Source: Triplophysa rosa (Eukaryota > Chordata > Actinopteri > Cypriniformes > Nemacheilidae). Taken from it: a stretch of DNA of 64,000 bases. Location: NCBI RefSeq assembly GCF_024868665.1, contig NC_079900.1, forward strand, positions 2,815,542 through 2,879,541, in the 5' to 3' direction. A program made the translations under genes and the position numbers. The notes under the pieces were generated by a model, which was not told where the DNA came from, ran no database searches, and saw only the letters and a list, made by a program, of their open reading frames with translations. Position 1 is the first letter of the stretch. The number at the start of each line of letters is the position of its first letter. Positions 36,531 to 47,766 of this stretch are shown in pieces.

Positions 36531-37028
36531 GTTTCCTCTTCCTCTCCGCTGCGGTATCGTGGTGAAATGGATCGCGGGATGATCCGTACGGATCGTGCTC
36601 TCCGGTGCGGAACGCATATGTGACCCGCGGATTAAATGTAAGTTTATTCATCATTGAGTAAGAGAGTAAAACGTTTCTGAAAGCTTTACCAGTGTCGGCA
36701 TGTGAGCTCAAACTGGTTTGTGTATTTGTAGAGGATAAAGAGACCTCCTGTAGACGACCTCCCAGGGCTGGAACGCCGGGAATATAGAGTTACACTGGGC
36801 GTTCAGTACAAAGAAACTGCCGCTGAAAAACACATGCGCTTTCACACTCTCACACAGCAGCTGGAGTCAAGAAACACACTTTCGTACACTCGCTGCTATG
36901 CACCAATAAATCCTGCTATCACCCGCGCTCATGTGCTACACTTCAATACGACTGGTTTGGAAATTATGGTCTGTTGACAGTTTTCTTTTGCAAAAGTGTA
37001 AAACTTAGGAGCAATGTATACCTTAAAC

Positions 37029-37326
37029 CAGTGGTTCTCAAACTTTTTCGTTGTAAGGCCCTCTTTGTGTTAAGTGCATCGCTTTGCGGCCCCCCATATA
37101 AAGACGTATAATCTTAAACTTAGAATTTTTATTAAACCAAAAACATTCAGTTATACAATGCTGAAACCTCAATTCTTTTGGTAGGTGGTGTCATTTTTCT
37201 GATGTTTGATTGCATAAAATCTATGATAATTTTCTATATTTCATAAAATGCCACAAAATCTGTGGCCCCCCTAGATCCATCTTGGGGACCCCCAGGGGGC
37301 CACGGCCCCCAGTTTGAGAACCACTG
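37029..37326. mobile_element. hAT-like MITE (CAGTGGTTCTCAAACTT family), copy 2
   Basis: Perfect termini CAGTGGTTCTCAAACTTTTT and CCCAGTTTGAGAACCACTG. Exact 8-bp flanks CCTTAAAC lie at 37021-37028 and 37327-37334. It is the same family as 25035-25306 and better preserved at its left end. Confidence 0.92.
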
Positions 37327-37349
37327 CCTTAAACAACAAGGATACTTCA

Positions 37350-37830
37350 AGTTCATTTCATGAAGTATACTTTATATAGTAGGTATACAAAATATCACTG
37401 TACTAGTTGTATACTATTTCAATACTACTTGTGAATAAATTAGCCCACTATAGTATCATTTTAAGCATGATTTAAGTGTAAACTAGTACACAACGCTTTT
37501 TAGTTCATACTGCAACTATACTAGAAGTGTAGCACATTTTTTGTTTACACTTTGAAGTATGCTCTTAGTAAACTACTGCAAGTTTTCTTAACATTAGTTT
37601 ACTGTTTATATATTTTTGCTTTAAGTGTACTACTATGTTTTTAATTTTTATACATAAAAATATACAAGTATACTTAGAATACTTCTTAATACTTTAAAAG
37701 AGAATATATTGAACAAAAGATTAAGTACAAGTCAAAAATAGGCCAAAAATACGTTTCAGTCAATAGATCTCAAGTATACTAAAGTGTATACTTCAGCATA
37801 TTTCTATAGTATACATTTTTAAACTAAATT
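37350..37830. repeat. AT-rich repeat built from AGTATACTT-like units
   Basis: Irregularly repeated short palindromic units (AAGTATACTT, AGTATAC, GTATACTTT) fill this stretch. A similar patch lies at about 42500-42605. No coding or RNA feature is seen. Confidence 0.5.
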
Positions 37831-40800
37831 AAAATTAGCACACTTGAATAGACCATTTAAATGAGTTTCTTGCGAGCTTAATCTCCGTTTTTTGACTAGA
37901 AGAACATTGTGGTGACGTTGATGTTCGCTCAGATTGTAAATAAAATCACTCGGACATGACCTGCGGGCAGTAACTAAACATACTAACAGCATCCCGACCT
38001 GTAATATCAGGTTAATTGGGATCACGTGAGGTTTGACCTCATGAGGTCAGAGAAACCCACACCCTCCCATTGACCCTGCCACGTCCTGACCCTGTTCTTT
38101 GCCCACCATCACCCTACCCAGGAAACGGAAGGTCAGGTGACTTGCGCAGGGGGCGAGGGTCTGGTTAGAGGGGCGGTGAGGTGGCCTCTCGCTGCCGGGG
38201 TCACGCCGGAGGTACAAACCCTTTCATTCAGCGTCCCACTCTGCTTCGGCCCGTGTTTACTCTGCAAGGAACAATGTTGCCTTTTAAAGCCTCGCCAACC
38301 TCGCAGCAGGGTTGCGATGTCTGCATGGGGCAAAGCAACACCCTCTCCCAAAACTTCACATCGGAGTGTTACCGCTTGGGTCTATCTCATCGAAGCACCT
38401 CTGCAGAACTCGCTACAAAACTGTGCGCTTCACCACAGGATCTTAGTTGTGTTAGTTCACTGCAAAATAAATAGATAAATAGGGTTTGAACAGAAAAGAT
38501 TTAATGGAAAAAAACAATCTTTAAAATAAGATTCATTTCGATAGTATAAGTTCTATTATAAAATACAAATGAAAATTAATTTAAGACGAATTACACTACA
38601 GTAAAGATGTATTCTCTGAAATCATGATTCGTTATCAAGCCACATGTCAACAAATCATAACAAAATGACATTTTTATATAAATCAATCCTCTCTCTATCT
38701 GACCCCCCCAAAAAACCTTTTTCCATGACTGTCATAATGTCTTCAAAGAATCTTGATGTGTGTTTTAATATAGACAGGGTTATTATAGTCAATTAAAACT
38801 ATTACGATATTTAGTTAGGCTACTTGAAAACAAATTTCAATATAAATATTAAATATTAAAATATACCGAAGGCCTGAATGTTAGCTGAAAAATGTTTAAG
38901 TAAAGACACTAAATGAGAAATGTTGCCTTGGAAATAAAGTAAAACAAGGTACTAAAATGATTAACTCGAAATAAACGAGAATGCAACCATATCTAAAAAT
39001 AAAAATAAAATAAACTTTAATAACGAAATAAAAATAATAAAATGACAAAAGCGCATAACAAAATTGCTAAAAAATGCAACTGAAATCAATATGAAAAATA
39101 ATAACAAAATAAAAGTTCAAACTATTAAGAAAATAAAATAATTAAATAAATTAAAAATAAACGTTTTTAAAACTACTAACTAACTATTACAATGTCCTTA
39201 AAATGAAATTTCATGCAGTGTGTAACGTTGCTGTGTGTGAATGTAAGCAGACTGCCGAGTTGTAAAGCCGAAAGTGAACGAATAACAAAGTTATTGGCTT
39301 GGGAAAAAATGAGTCGACTCTGAATCACGCGAACGAGTCGTCTGTCGTTCTAATCTCAGTTCCGGGTCAGATTTGCATCACTACGTTCCATTTGCGACGC
39401 TGCACGCGGTAGACCAATCACAGCAGACTAGACCACCTGACCAATCAGATCAGAGTAGGATGACAGAAAGGAGGGGATTAGACAGATGAATCGCCGAACG
39501 AATCATTTGAGAGACAGTCAAGAAGTAAAGTAATAATAAATGCCTATTATTAGAAAATGAAAGTGTTTTGAACGTAAACTTGTTGTTGGACACTCCATAA
39601 ACCAAAGTTTAAAAATCACAAAATATTTACTCTTTAAGAAAACTCAAATAAAACTATAAAATGAGTTTGTCTTTAGAAGTGAATGATTATAAAATAGACA
39701 CTTAATGGACACTAAAGCTAAAAGTGTGATTCGCACTTACACATTTCTGGTCTTACTGACGGGGTTACGGAGGTCCGTCTGAAAAAAGTGCTCTCATTGT
39801 TATAAGCCCATATCTGCTAATATTTATCTAATACTTCATCTATATGCCTTTAAAACTCACACGGGATTACATTCGTGTAAAGTTTGGATGATCTTTAACC
39901 CCGGCGGGATGAGACCATCCCACACCTGAGGAACTGATGTTATCACGTGACCCTTTAAATCTGTCACCTGTCAAAAAGAGAACAACTCTGACCTGTGTCA
40001 CAGATTTATGAGCAGGTACTGTTGAGCTACGGTGCACTTCCTCTCCAATTTACACATTTTGCAACATCTTGAGATTCCTCCGGCTGGACCGTACCATTCC
40101 TGAGCGCTCTCGGAAGTCTCTGCGTGTGTGTGGAGGGGGGAGATGTTGGACGCGGAAGGTTGGGGGGCTAATTAAAACAGGGAAGGAAGAGATGATTTAT
40201 TACAGCTGTCCTTAGGCATGGAGCTGTAATGGTTTACACATGGAGCCATAACCCGCATGTCAGAAGGCCTTTTGTTACGGAACCTTAAGAGTCCTTGTGG
40301 ACCGAGCCGTGTGGTATGAAGGAATATGACGGAAGTCACTTTAGAGTCTTCCAAATGCATCAATGTAAATGTTACGCAACCAAACTACATTTCCCATGAT
40401 TCCCTGTGGCAGCAGAGCTTCTGTCTTGGGTTCAGACACACCTGAAGCGGTTCATCGGGGTCGCTGGGTTCACTAGAAAACTACACACAGGTGTGTTACC
40501 ACTTAACTAAACTCGGCAGGACGGAAAATAAACAAAACCAACACACTCTTGTCGTCAGATGAAATCTAAAACCTTGCGACTTAATCTCTTCAACACAATC
40601 TTGATGTAAAAGATTCATCCAACATCTTACCTTTGGGAAAGAGTGTGAGTGTGGGATTTAAGACCCAATATCTTTAGAACTATAAAAGAAAAAGGTTATT
40701 TATTTTAATACGTTTGACCGACTCTTATCCGAAGTGGCCAAAAGTGATGTTCAACTTTGGACAATTTTCCCACTTTATTCAGATATTTTATTGAAGATGC

Positions 40801-42309
40801 ATTCAAAGTATTGCACGCATGTTGCATTGGTGTGTTCGGACTATACACTGAAGATCAGTTTGAGAAGAATTTTAGGAGACTTGACAAAGAATTTATAAAG
40901 ACCAAATAATACCATAAAAGATCAACAGATCAGATTGTAGGCCTTATTTTCCATGAGCTTTTTGTTTTTTTTATGCATTTTTTGTATAGAATAAAACAGA
41001 TCTTCTCTGATATGCTATGGGTCGACTTTGCCATTGTCCAATAAATACCTTAAAACTTTAATGTCTGTTCATTTTGTAGAAACATGTCCCCGGACATCAC
41101 TTTTGGCCACTGCTGTACATTTTTTATAAACCCTCAAAAAAATCATCTCTGAAAGAAATGTATTTTCTGTTGACATTAGAAATCCTTGTTATTCCTCTTC
41201 AACGCTTCACTTTTTACCATCTGATCACTTCACAAACCAGTTTTACTCTGTAACATTACAGACATCTGCTTTGACTTTTGAACTGATAAGATCTCTTATC
41301 TTAAGACTCCATAGACTTGGAAAAGGTGATAAATACATTTTTCTCTGTATTGACCCTCGATGGCATGAAAATCATTAACTAAACCCTTAACAAATCCCTA
41401 ACCCCACCTGAAAGAGCACGAGTTCACTGTGCAAACGTACCCTCGCCGCTTCGGGACACTGAAACCAGACCACAGATTGCACATTAACTTCTCCTGTGAC
41501 GCAACACATTTATTCTCATTTTTGTCGACATTAGTTGCTGTAACACTGATCCTACTGGCACAGCATCAAAGACTCAAAACTGGACGCTTTGAGAACTGCA
41601 GGGGAAGAGAGGAGGGTGGAGGACCACGAGGATCATTTCAGGACACATGGAAGATGCTCTGTGTGTTTGTGTGTGCGTTGATAATGCGTCTCTGTGTTTC
41701 TGACAGCAGTTATCTGTTGATTATCGGCCCAATGGCTCGGGCCCCTCTGCGGTTTGTTGAACTCCGTGACCCCTGCCTTGACCTCGCAGACCTCCCTCAT
41801 GCGGATACAAGCCGGACTTTCTCAAAGCACGCATTCTGTGGGACTCCAGGCATGTGTGTGCGGACATTTGGGGTCCATGTGGGGGTCACGCAGGAAGAGA
41901 TGTGGGCACAGAGGTGTGTGTGTGTGTGTGAAGGAATGTGGAAACTGTAATGAGTGTAATTGCCTGCTTGCATTGTGTGGACAGTATGTGCGTGTTTGAG
42001 TCCGAAAAGAATGAGAGAGCTAGTGGAAGTAATTGTGTAAGATCTGGGATGTTTTTTCAGGGCGCTGTGTGTGTGTGTGGTTTAGTAAGACAATGGGAAA
42101 GGAGAAAGCAAACTTGAAAGCAGCTCTAAGTGTTCCTAATGAGAACAGCAGGTTTAAAGAGACGTGCATGTGTGATTTCGTATGCATCAAGTGTGTTTGA
42201 CATGCATCTGTAGGATGCAATTTTACCTGCTGGGTTTGTACGTATACTGTTTATACAGGTAAATTTGGGTGGTTTATTTGAGTATGCTATTAGTATTCTT
42301 CTTTTAAGC

Positions 42310-42475
42310 TTAAAGGTCCAGTGTATGATATTTAGCGGCATCTAGCGGTGAGGGTGTGAATTGCAACCAACGGCTCACTCCACCCCTCCCTTTCGAAGCA
42401 CTACGGTGGCTGACACAGAACTAAGATGTCGTCACGTTTTCGCTTCTTTGCTGAAGGAGATATAGTATTTACACT
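42310..42475 (+). repeat. Interspersed repeat fragment (AAAGGTCCAGTGTATGATAT...)
   Basis: Contains GCGGCATCTAGCGGTGAGGG, TGCAACCAACGGCTCACTCC and CGAAGCACTACGGTGGCTGA, a sequence I recognise as a common fish interspersed repeat. It lies about 300 bases upstream of glis2 exon 2. Confidence 0.55.
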
Positions 42476-42794
42476 TTTATAAACGAAAAAGTGGACCAAT
42501 TTAGTCCCAAGTTGTAAAATAGTACACTTATAAGTATACTACTGGTACACTGATATTAGTATACGAGTATATTCAAGTATACTTAAGATGAACTTGAAGT
42601 ATGCTGATGTCTTCCTCGCCTTTATAGCATATTTAGCGAACGTGTGATTTGATGTTCGCTATAATTCTTGACCTTTCCATCATGTTTTGTCCGAAAACGT
42701 ATTAACATTGCTCAAAGACGTCAGGATCATGAGTGTATATTTCACCTCCTCTCTCTTCTCCGTGAAGGTTGAGGGCTCAGGACCACATGCTGTC

Positions 42795-45700
42795 ATGCTG
42801 TCCTTAGATGAGCCGCTGGACCTCAAAGTGCCGAAGGGGCGGGTCAATGGGCGGGACAGAGGCGCCAGGTCTCCGTCCTCTCCCATACATGGCAAGGGGG
42901 CCGGGCAGCTACGCATGGCAGACGACGGTACCGCAGTAATCGTCCCAGGGTCTCCTGATTCCCCACATGCAGGTAAGTACGTCAACACAGCAAACAATAC
43001 AACTTTTCGTACGGTGTAACAAGTATAACATACACGTGTGTGATATGTGGATGTGCAGGTGTCCTGCAGGGCAAGTCCGAGACCCCCACACCCCCCGCCG
43101 TGGACCTCAGCATGTCACCGTCCTCACGCAACACCACCTGCTCTCCAGATCTCACCAACGGACACGGCGCGGCCCCCATCTTCCCTGGGGTGAGTTACCC
43201 GAGAACCTCATGTGGAAAAGCAGTTACATACTATTAATGTATGCATTTACTAATATACATACAGTATACAGCCATGGAACAAAATAAGAGATCACTCCAG
43301 TTGTGAATAAAATCAGGCTTATTTCATCATATATTCATTTTTTAACTGATCCTATAAAATACACGTCAAAATATTAGTATTGTGTTGTTTAAGCATGAAC
43401 TTGTTTTCTTTGCACTAATCAAGATCTGCAAACATCTTTTCATCTTGTCAGTAGTACTAGTTCACAGAATGAAACCAAAATGATTTTGGTTAAGTAAAAA
43501 TCATTTTACTTAATCGCTATAAATTGTAAATTCAGAAAATCTGAAATAATTTTGGAGCGGTGTCTTTTTTTTAGCGGCTGTATGCTATATTACGTACTAC
43601 TACATACTACATCTATTAGGCAGTTGAAAAGTTGGATTTATAGACCAGAAATATCGTTAAAATGAATAAAATCTTGCATTTTACGTCAAAGAAAATACAA
43701 AGTATATATAGACGGTCTCAGCAGCAACAACACATGGAGCCATAACCCGCTTTTTTTAACTTAAAGTTTTTTACTTTTACATTTTTATGCATTTGGCCGA
43801 CGTTTTTTTCCTAATCGATTTACTTATGAACTTAAATAAACGATATGTGGCCCAAACTTAACTTCCGGTAGACCTCCGTTTAGAGTCGTTTTAATTCGAT
43901 TTAATACAATTAATATACAATAAAATATTACTATAAATGAATATGAAGATAAATTAAATCTAAAATAAATTGTTATACTGTATTATAACCAAACACAGAT
44001 TGCATGTTAACTTTGGGCCAGACGCATACATCCGTTGAAACCATCTATAGTCATTTTTATTCATTTATGACTACTGTATTTATTATAATGATAATTCTTT
44101 GTAAATGCATTATCTATAAAGTAATCTTCGGCTGTGTCCAAAATAGCCCCCTATACCCTAATACAGTGCACTATTTATGGAGACGTCCCTTTTTAGTGCT
44201 GTCCGAATTCATAGTGGAAATGCATCCCATGATGCATCGTAACCAATGTACACTTAAGGCTAGCTGATCGTGAGGCTCAGGCTGAACGAATTTCCGGCAG
44301 AAGATGGCACCCGCAGCGCTGAGTGTCCGAATTCACTCACTCGTTTTCATTCGCTTCAAGTGGACTATATTAGCGAACTAATGTAGGGAATATTTACATA
44401 CTCGGATACAAATGTATAGTATAAAGCAATGTAAGTCACTTTGGATAAAAGCGTCTGCCAAATGCATAGAAATGTAAAAAAAAAGTACAATATTTATTGA
44501 GGGTATTGGGGGCTATTTCAGACACAGCCATTGAAAATCTTTATCTGGTAACTATGAGCCAATATGAAAAAAAGAGTTGAAGTATTGAATAAATGACTAT
44601 GCTTACAAGCAGTCTATGAAGCCAAACGTCTCAGCTTTTCCTCTTTAAGTGACCAAACAAGAGAACTAAAAAAACCAGTCATTAACATAAGAACATGAAA
44701 TGATCCCCCTCAACACCCTCGACATGAGACATTCAGATATTACCCTCAGTGACCCAGAGCTGGACGGGATTGTATGTTATCAAATGCCCCCTGTGTGTCT
44801 TCACACAAGCATGTCTCTCAGTTCATGAGCTGGCGTACGGGACGCGGGGTTAAATCAGATTTACGGCAAGGTAGAGCCACACAGAGTTCTTTCTGCTTAA
44901 TTCAATTCTCTCACAATTCAATTGGGATCCTGCTGGCTGTGCCCGGTTACTGTGAGTCTTGCCATCTCTTCCAGAGGGCTCGAGGAATGAATAACAGTGG
45001 CTCTTATGTGGTCAAGACTTCGACGTTGGCACAGCTGAGCTCAGAGCGAATCGGACGGGTTTTATGGGATTTTCCATCTCGTGCATTTCTCGCATAGCTG
45101 AAAGCTTTCCAGACAGATTCAACGCCGCTGTCGGGTTCCCAGATAGCACAGGTACAACATGTCTGCTAAAGATCTGGAAAACATCTGCTGTGTAAAAGCG
45201 TCTGCTAAACATCTTAGAAAGAGCTGTTGTACATTCATTCTAAATCCTACACGTCTTACAGACGTCTTCTAGAGGTCTATATGACATCTGACAGCAGACG
45301 TCTCAGAGATGTAGGGCAGATGAGCAAACAGCATCTGCCGGATGTCTTGCAGATGAAAATGTACGTGTGCTATCAGGGTTAAGAGTCATCATCACTGCTT
45401 TTATCATTAACCAACCAACCAATATTAACTTACTTTTGTAACTGGCAAGCGGATTGACAAAAAAACGGGTGCATGTAAACAAACCCACTGTCTTCCTCAC
45501 TCGATCACATTCAATTCAGACATCTGTGCTCGTGTAGAAAGTGTGGTGAGGCATTATCTCAGAAAAGCACAGCTGGTGGCAGAAATGGACCGAAATGCTC
45601 ATAAGAGTGTCACGCTGGGAGGGCCATTACCGAAAACGGCCCTCCTGCGGTTCTGCCGTCACCGTCACTTTAACAATTACTTCAACCGCTGGCCCGGTGT

Positions 45701-47766
45701 AAACAGACACATGCCAGGCATTAAATACATTTAATGACATCACACGTTTTCCTGCGTTTGTATTTCGCAGGACTCGGCTCACATCCGTTACGTGGAGGGC
45801 GGGGCCACATCTCAAGCCTTCCAGTTCTTCGTTCCCATCGGAGGAGGAGGTCTTCACCTGCCTTCCTCGATGTTCATTCGCCAACCCAAGGACACGCGAT
45901 CTTCTCCGGATCTCTCCGCCGACGAACAGCTGGCCTGTCGATGGAGGAAGGTGAGAAGCGAACCTGTTAACGCGGAAGGTTTTCATGAGGGTTTTTACAA
46001 TGGTTTTCTCCTCGCAGTGCCACCTGCTTTTCGACTCTTTGCAAGATTTGGTGGACCATGTCAATGACTTCCATGTGAAGCCCGAAAAGGATTCTGGGTA
46101 CTGTTGCCACTGGGACGGGTGTTCACGCAAAGGGCGGGGCTTCAACGCCAGGTGTGTTCTTCGCCTCCTCTACTTTTTACCTGTCAACAGAGTACAGACA
46201 CAAACAAACTTAAAAATGCGTTGTGTAAAATGTTTTATATGTTGAAATGTTTACTCATTATTTCAGCTCAATTTGATAAGATACAATGTATTTTACTCAC
46301 CACTGGCCGAAATGTAAAACAGCAAGTTGAATTTACTTGTAAAACCAAATTAAACGTTATCTTTTTTGATTGTGTTTACTGACCCTTGTAGCACACATAC
46401 ATCTGGGAGACGTCTGTTTGATGTCTGCATTTACATCTGCGAGACGTATTTTTTATTGTTTGCTCATCTGCAATACGTCTCTGAGATGTCTCCTGTCAGA
46501 TGTCATATAGACATCTAGAAGAAGTCCGTAAGATGTTCATGATTTCGAATGTATGTAAAACAGTTTTTTTAAGACGTTTATACACAGCAGATGTTTACCA
46601 GATCTTTAGCAGACATCTAACAGACGTACCTGTGTATTAATATAATTTCGATTATTTTCTCACCCTTATTCTGTTACAACTGTGCCATTTTAGTAGTCCA
46701 TTTCAGAAATGTGTGGAGGTAACGATTCTCAGTAAATAATAACTTGACTGGCTTGAAGAATTGAAATACATTGCATGAGTTGTATGGACTATTTTAAAAA
46801 GGGGGAATTTATTCGCTACATAAGTCATAACGCTTATCTTTAGATTTGTCTAAACATCCTGTAATCTTTCTATTTCTCACCATCGGTAGGTACAAGATGC
46901 TAATCCACATCCGCACTCACACCAACGAGAAACCTCACCGCTGTCCCACCTGCAATAAGAGCTTCTCACGTCTGGAGAACCTCAAGATACACAACCGCTC
47001 GCACACAGGTCAGCGTCACATCTCGCCTGGTGAGTGTACAAGTACGTGTAAGACTCGCTAACCCGCCGCTTGTGTTTCAGGAGAGAAGCCCTACATCTGC
47101 CCGTACGAGGGCTGCAACAAACGCTACTCCAACTCCAGCGACCGCTTCAAGCACACCCGCACCCATTACGTGGACAAGCCCTATTACTGCAAGATGGTGG
47201 GCTGCCTGAAACGCTACACAGATCCCAGCTCCCTGAGGAAGCATATTAAGGCTCACGGGCACTTCGTGACGCAGGAGCACGGAGGTGTAGGAGGGGTGGG
47301 CTCAATGATGAAACCGGCGGCGGGAAAAGCATCCGAGCTGACTTACGTCAACGGCGCCCACATCATCATTCCTGGGGCGGCAGCTGCTCTCCTGGGCAGC
47401 CACGGTCTGCAGAGTCTGGGAGGCTCCATCCCCCTGTCGCCCCGCCCACTGGACCTGAGCAATCTGGGCTGCCCGAGCTCCCCTTCAGCTGGACTCTGCG
47501 GGCCGCCCATTCTGTCCTTTGGTGGCTCTCCGCTCGGCCTGGCCAAATCTCCCCTGCTGTCTCATACCTTCTCGTCTTCGGCGCTCGGGCTACCCATGGT
47601 GCCCCTTTTGGCCTCGGAGCGCAGGGACCAGCGCAAGGCCAGAGGTGAGGAGGACGAGATCCACGGGGGCGTGCTCAACCTTTCCACGGGAGCGTCCCAT
47701 GATCCCCTGTCTTGGGTGGTTATTCCCTCTGGCCAGGTCGTGTTGAAGCCAGCTGTGGTCAACTGA
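42795..47766 (+). CDS. glis2: GLI-similar Kruppel-like zinc finger transcription factor 2, complete
   Basis: GLIS2 is a nuclear C2H2 factor; human loss causes nephronophthisis. Coding exons are 42795-42972, 43059-43189, 45771-45950, 46018-46151, 46890-47008 and 47081-47766. They total 1,428 nt (475 residues; human 524) with consistent phases. ATG is chosen because [14 protein letters not shown] matches the conserved family start; exon 2 probably begins at the acceptor before 42768. [28 protein letters not shown] and five C2H2 fingers (about residues 160-310) follow. Finger 1 is split by an intron ([22 protein letters not shown]). Fingers 2-5 contain [60 protein letters not shown] and [20 protein letters not shown]. 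The C-terminal part is Gly/Pro/Leu-rich and ends [17 protein letters not shown], as in human. Teleosts carry two copies; I cannot tell glis2a from glis2b. Confidence 0.97.
44130..44529. mobile_element. Fold-back element (GGCTGTGTCCAAAATAGCCC family)
   Basis: The ends GGCTGTGTCCAAAATAGCCC and GGGGGCTATTTCAGACACAG + CC are inverted repeats. Further inside, AATTCATAGTGGAAATGCAT and GTCCGAATTCACTCACTCG are visible. No target duplication was found. A SINE-like tail lies inside the right part. Confidence 0.65.
44424..44478 (+). repeat. SINE/LINE-type 3' tail fragment
   Basis: CAATGTAAGTCACTTTGGAT, AAAAGCGTCTGCCAAATGCA and TAGAAATGTAAA match the shared 3' tail of fish SINEs and LINE-2-like elements. 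It is nested in the fold-back element at 44130-44529; no SINE head is seen. Confidence 0.6.
45138..45376 (+). mobile_element. MITE with AGACGTCT/CATCTG units, orientation A
   Basis: The ends CAGATAGCACAGGTAC and GTACGTGTGCTATCAG are inverted. The interior holds TCTGCTAAAGATCTGGAAAA, CATCTGCTGTGTAAAAGCGT, CTATATGACATCTGACAGCA and CAGATGAGCAAACA. It lies in the intron before the exon at 45771. The copy at 46387-46648 is the same family in opposite orientation. Confidence 0.75.
46387..46648 (-). mobile_element. MITE with AGACGTCT/CATCTG units, orientation B (inverted)
   Basis: Its reverse complement reads ACAGGTACGTCTGTTAGATG, TCTGCTAAAGATCTGGTAAA, CATCTGCTGTGTATAAACGT, CTATATGACATCTGACAGGA and GCAGATGAGCAAACA, matching 45138-45376 in the same order. 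It lies in the intron between the exons ending at 46151 and starting at 46890. Confidence 0.75.

Larger units (their letters stand above)
21631..42767 (+). other. glis2: Large first intron of glis2 (about 21 kb)
   Basis: No coding exon with family resemblance and splice context was found on either strand. The intron is filled with short DNA transposons and microsatellites listed separately. Single-copy-looking, GC-richer patches at about 24,600-24,850, 28,550-29,200 and 38,080-38,420 could be regulatory or alternative 5' exons; I see no motif that decides this. Open frames there, such as 28384-28782, are unsupported. Confidence 0.45.
43190..45770 (+). other. glis2: glis2 intron between coding exons 2 and 3
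   Basis: No coding exon is visible. It contains a fold-back element at 44130-44529, a SINE-type tail and one MITE at 45138-45376. The rest is AT-rich and featureless by eye. Confidence 0.6.

Noticed and set aside
41429..41950. A 173-codon plus-strand frame
   Set aside because: It is inside glis2 intron 1, passes through GTGTGTGT repeats and has a Cys/Val-rich tail from them; no recognisable domain.
45627..46145. A 172-codon minus-strand frame
   Set aside because: It is antisense to two glis2 coding exons and reflects their codon bias.
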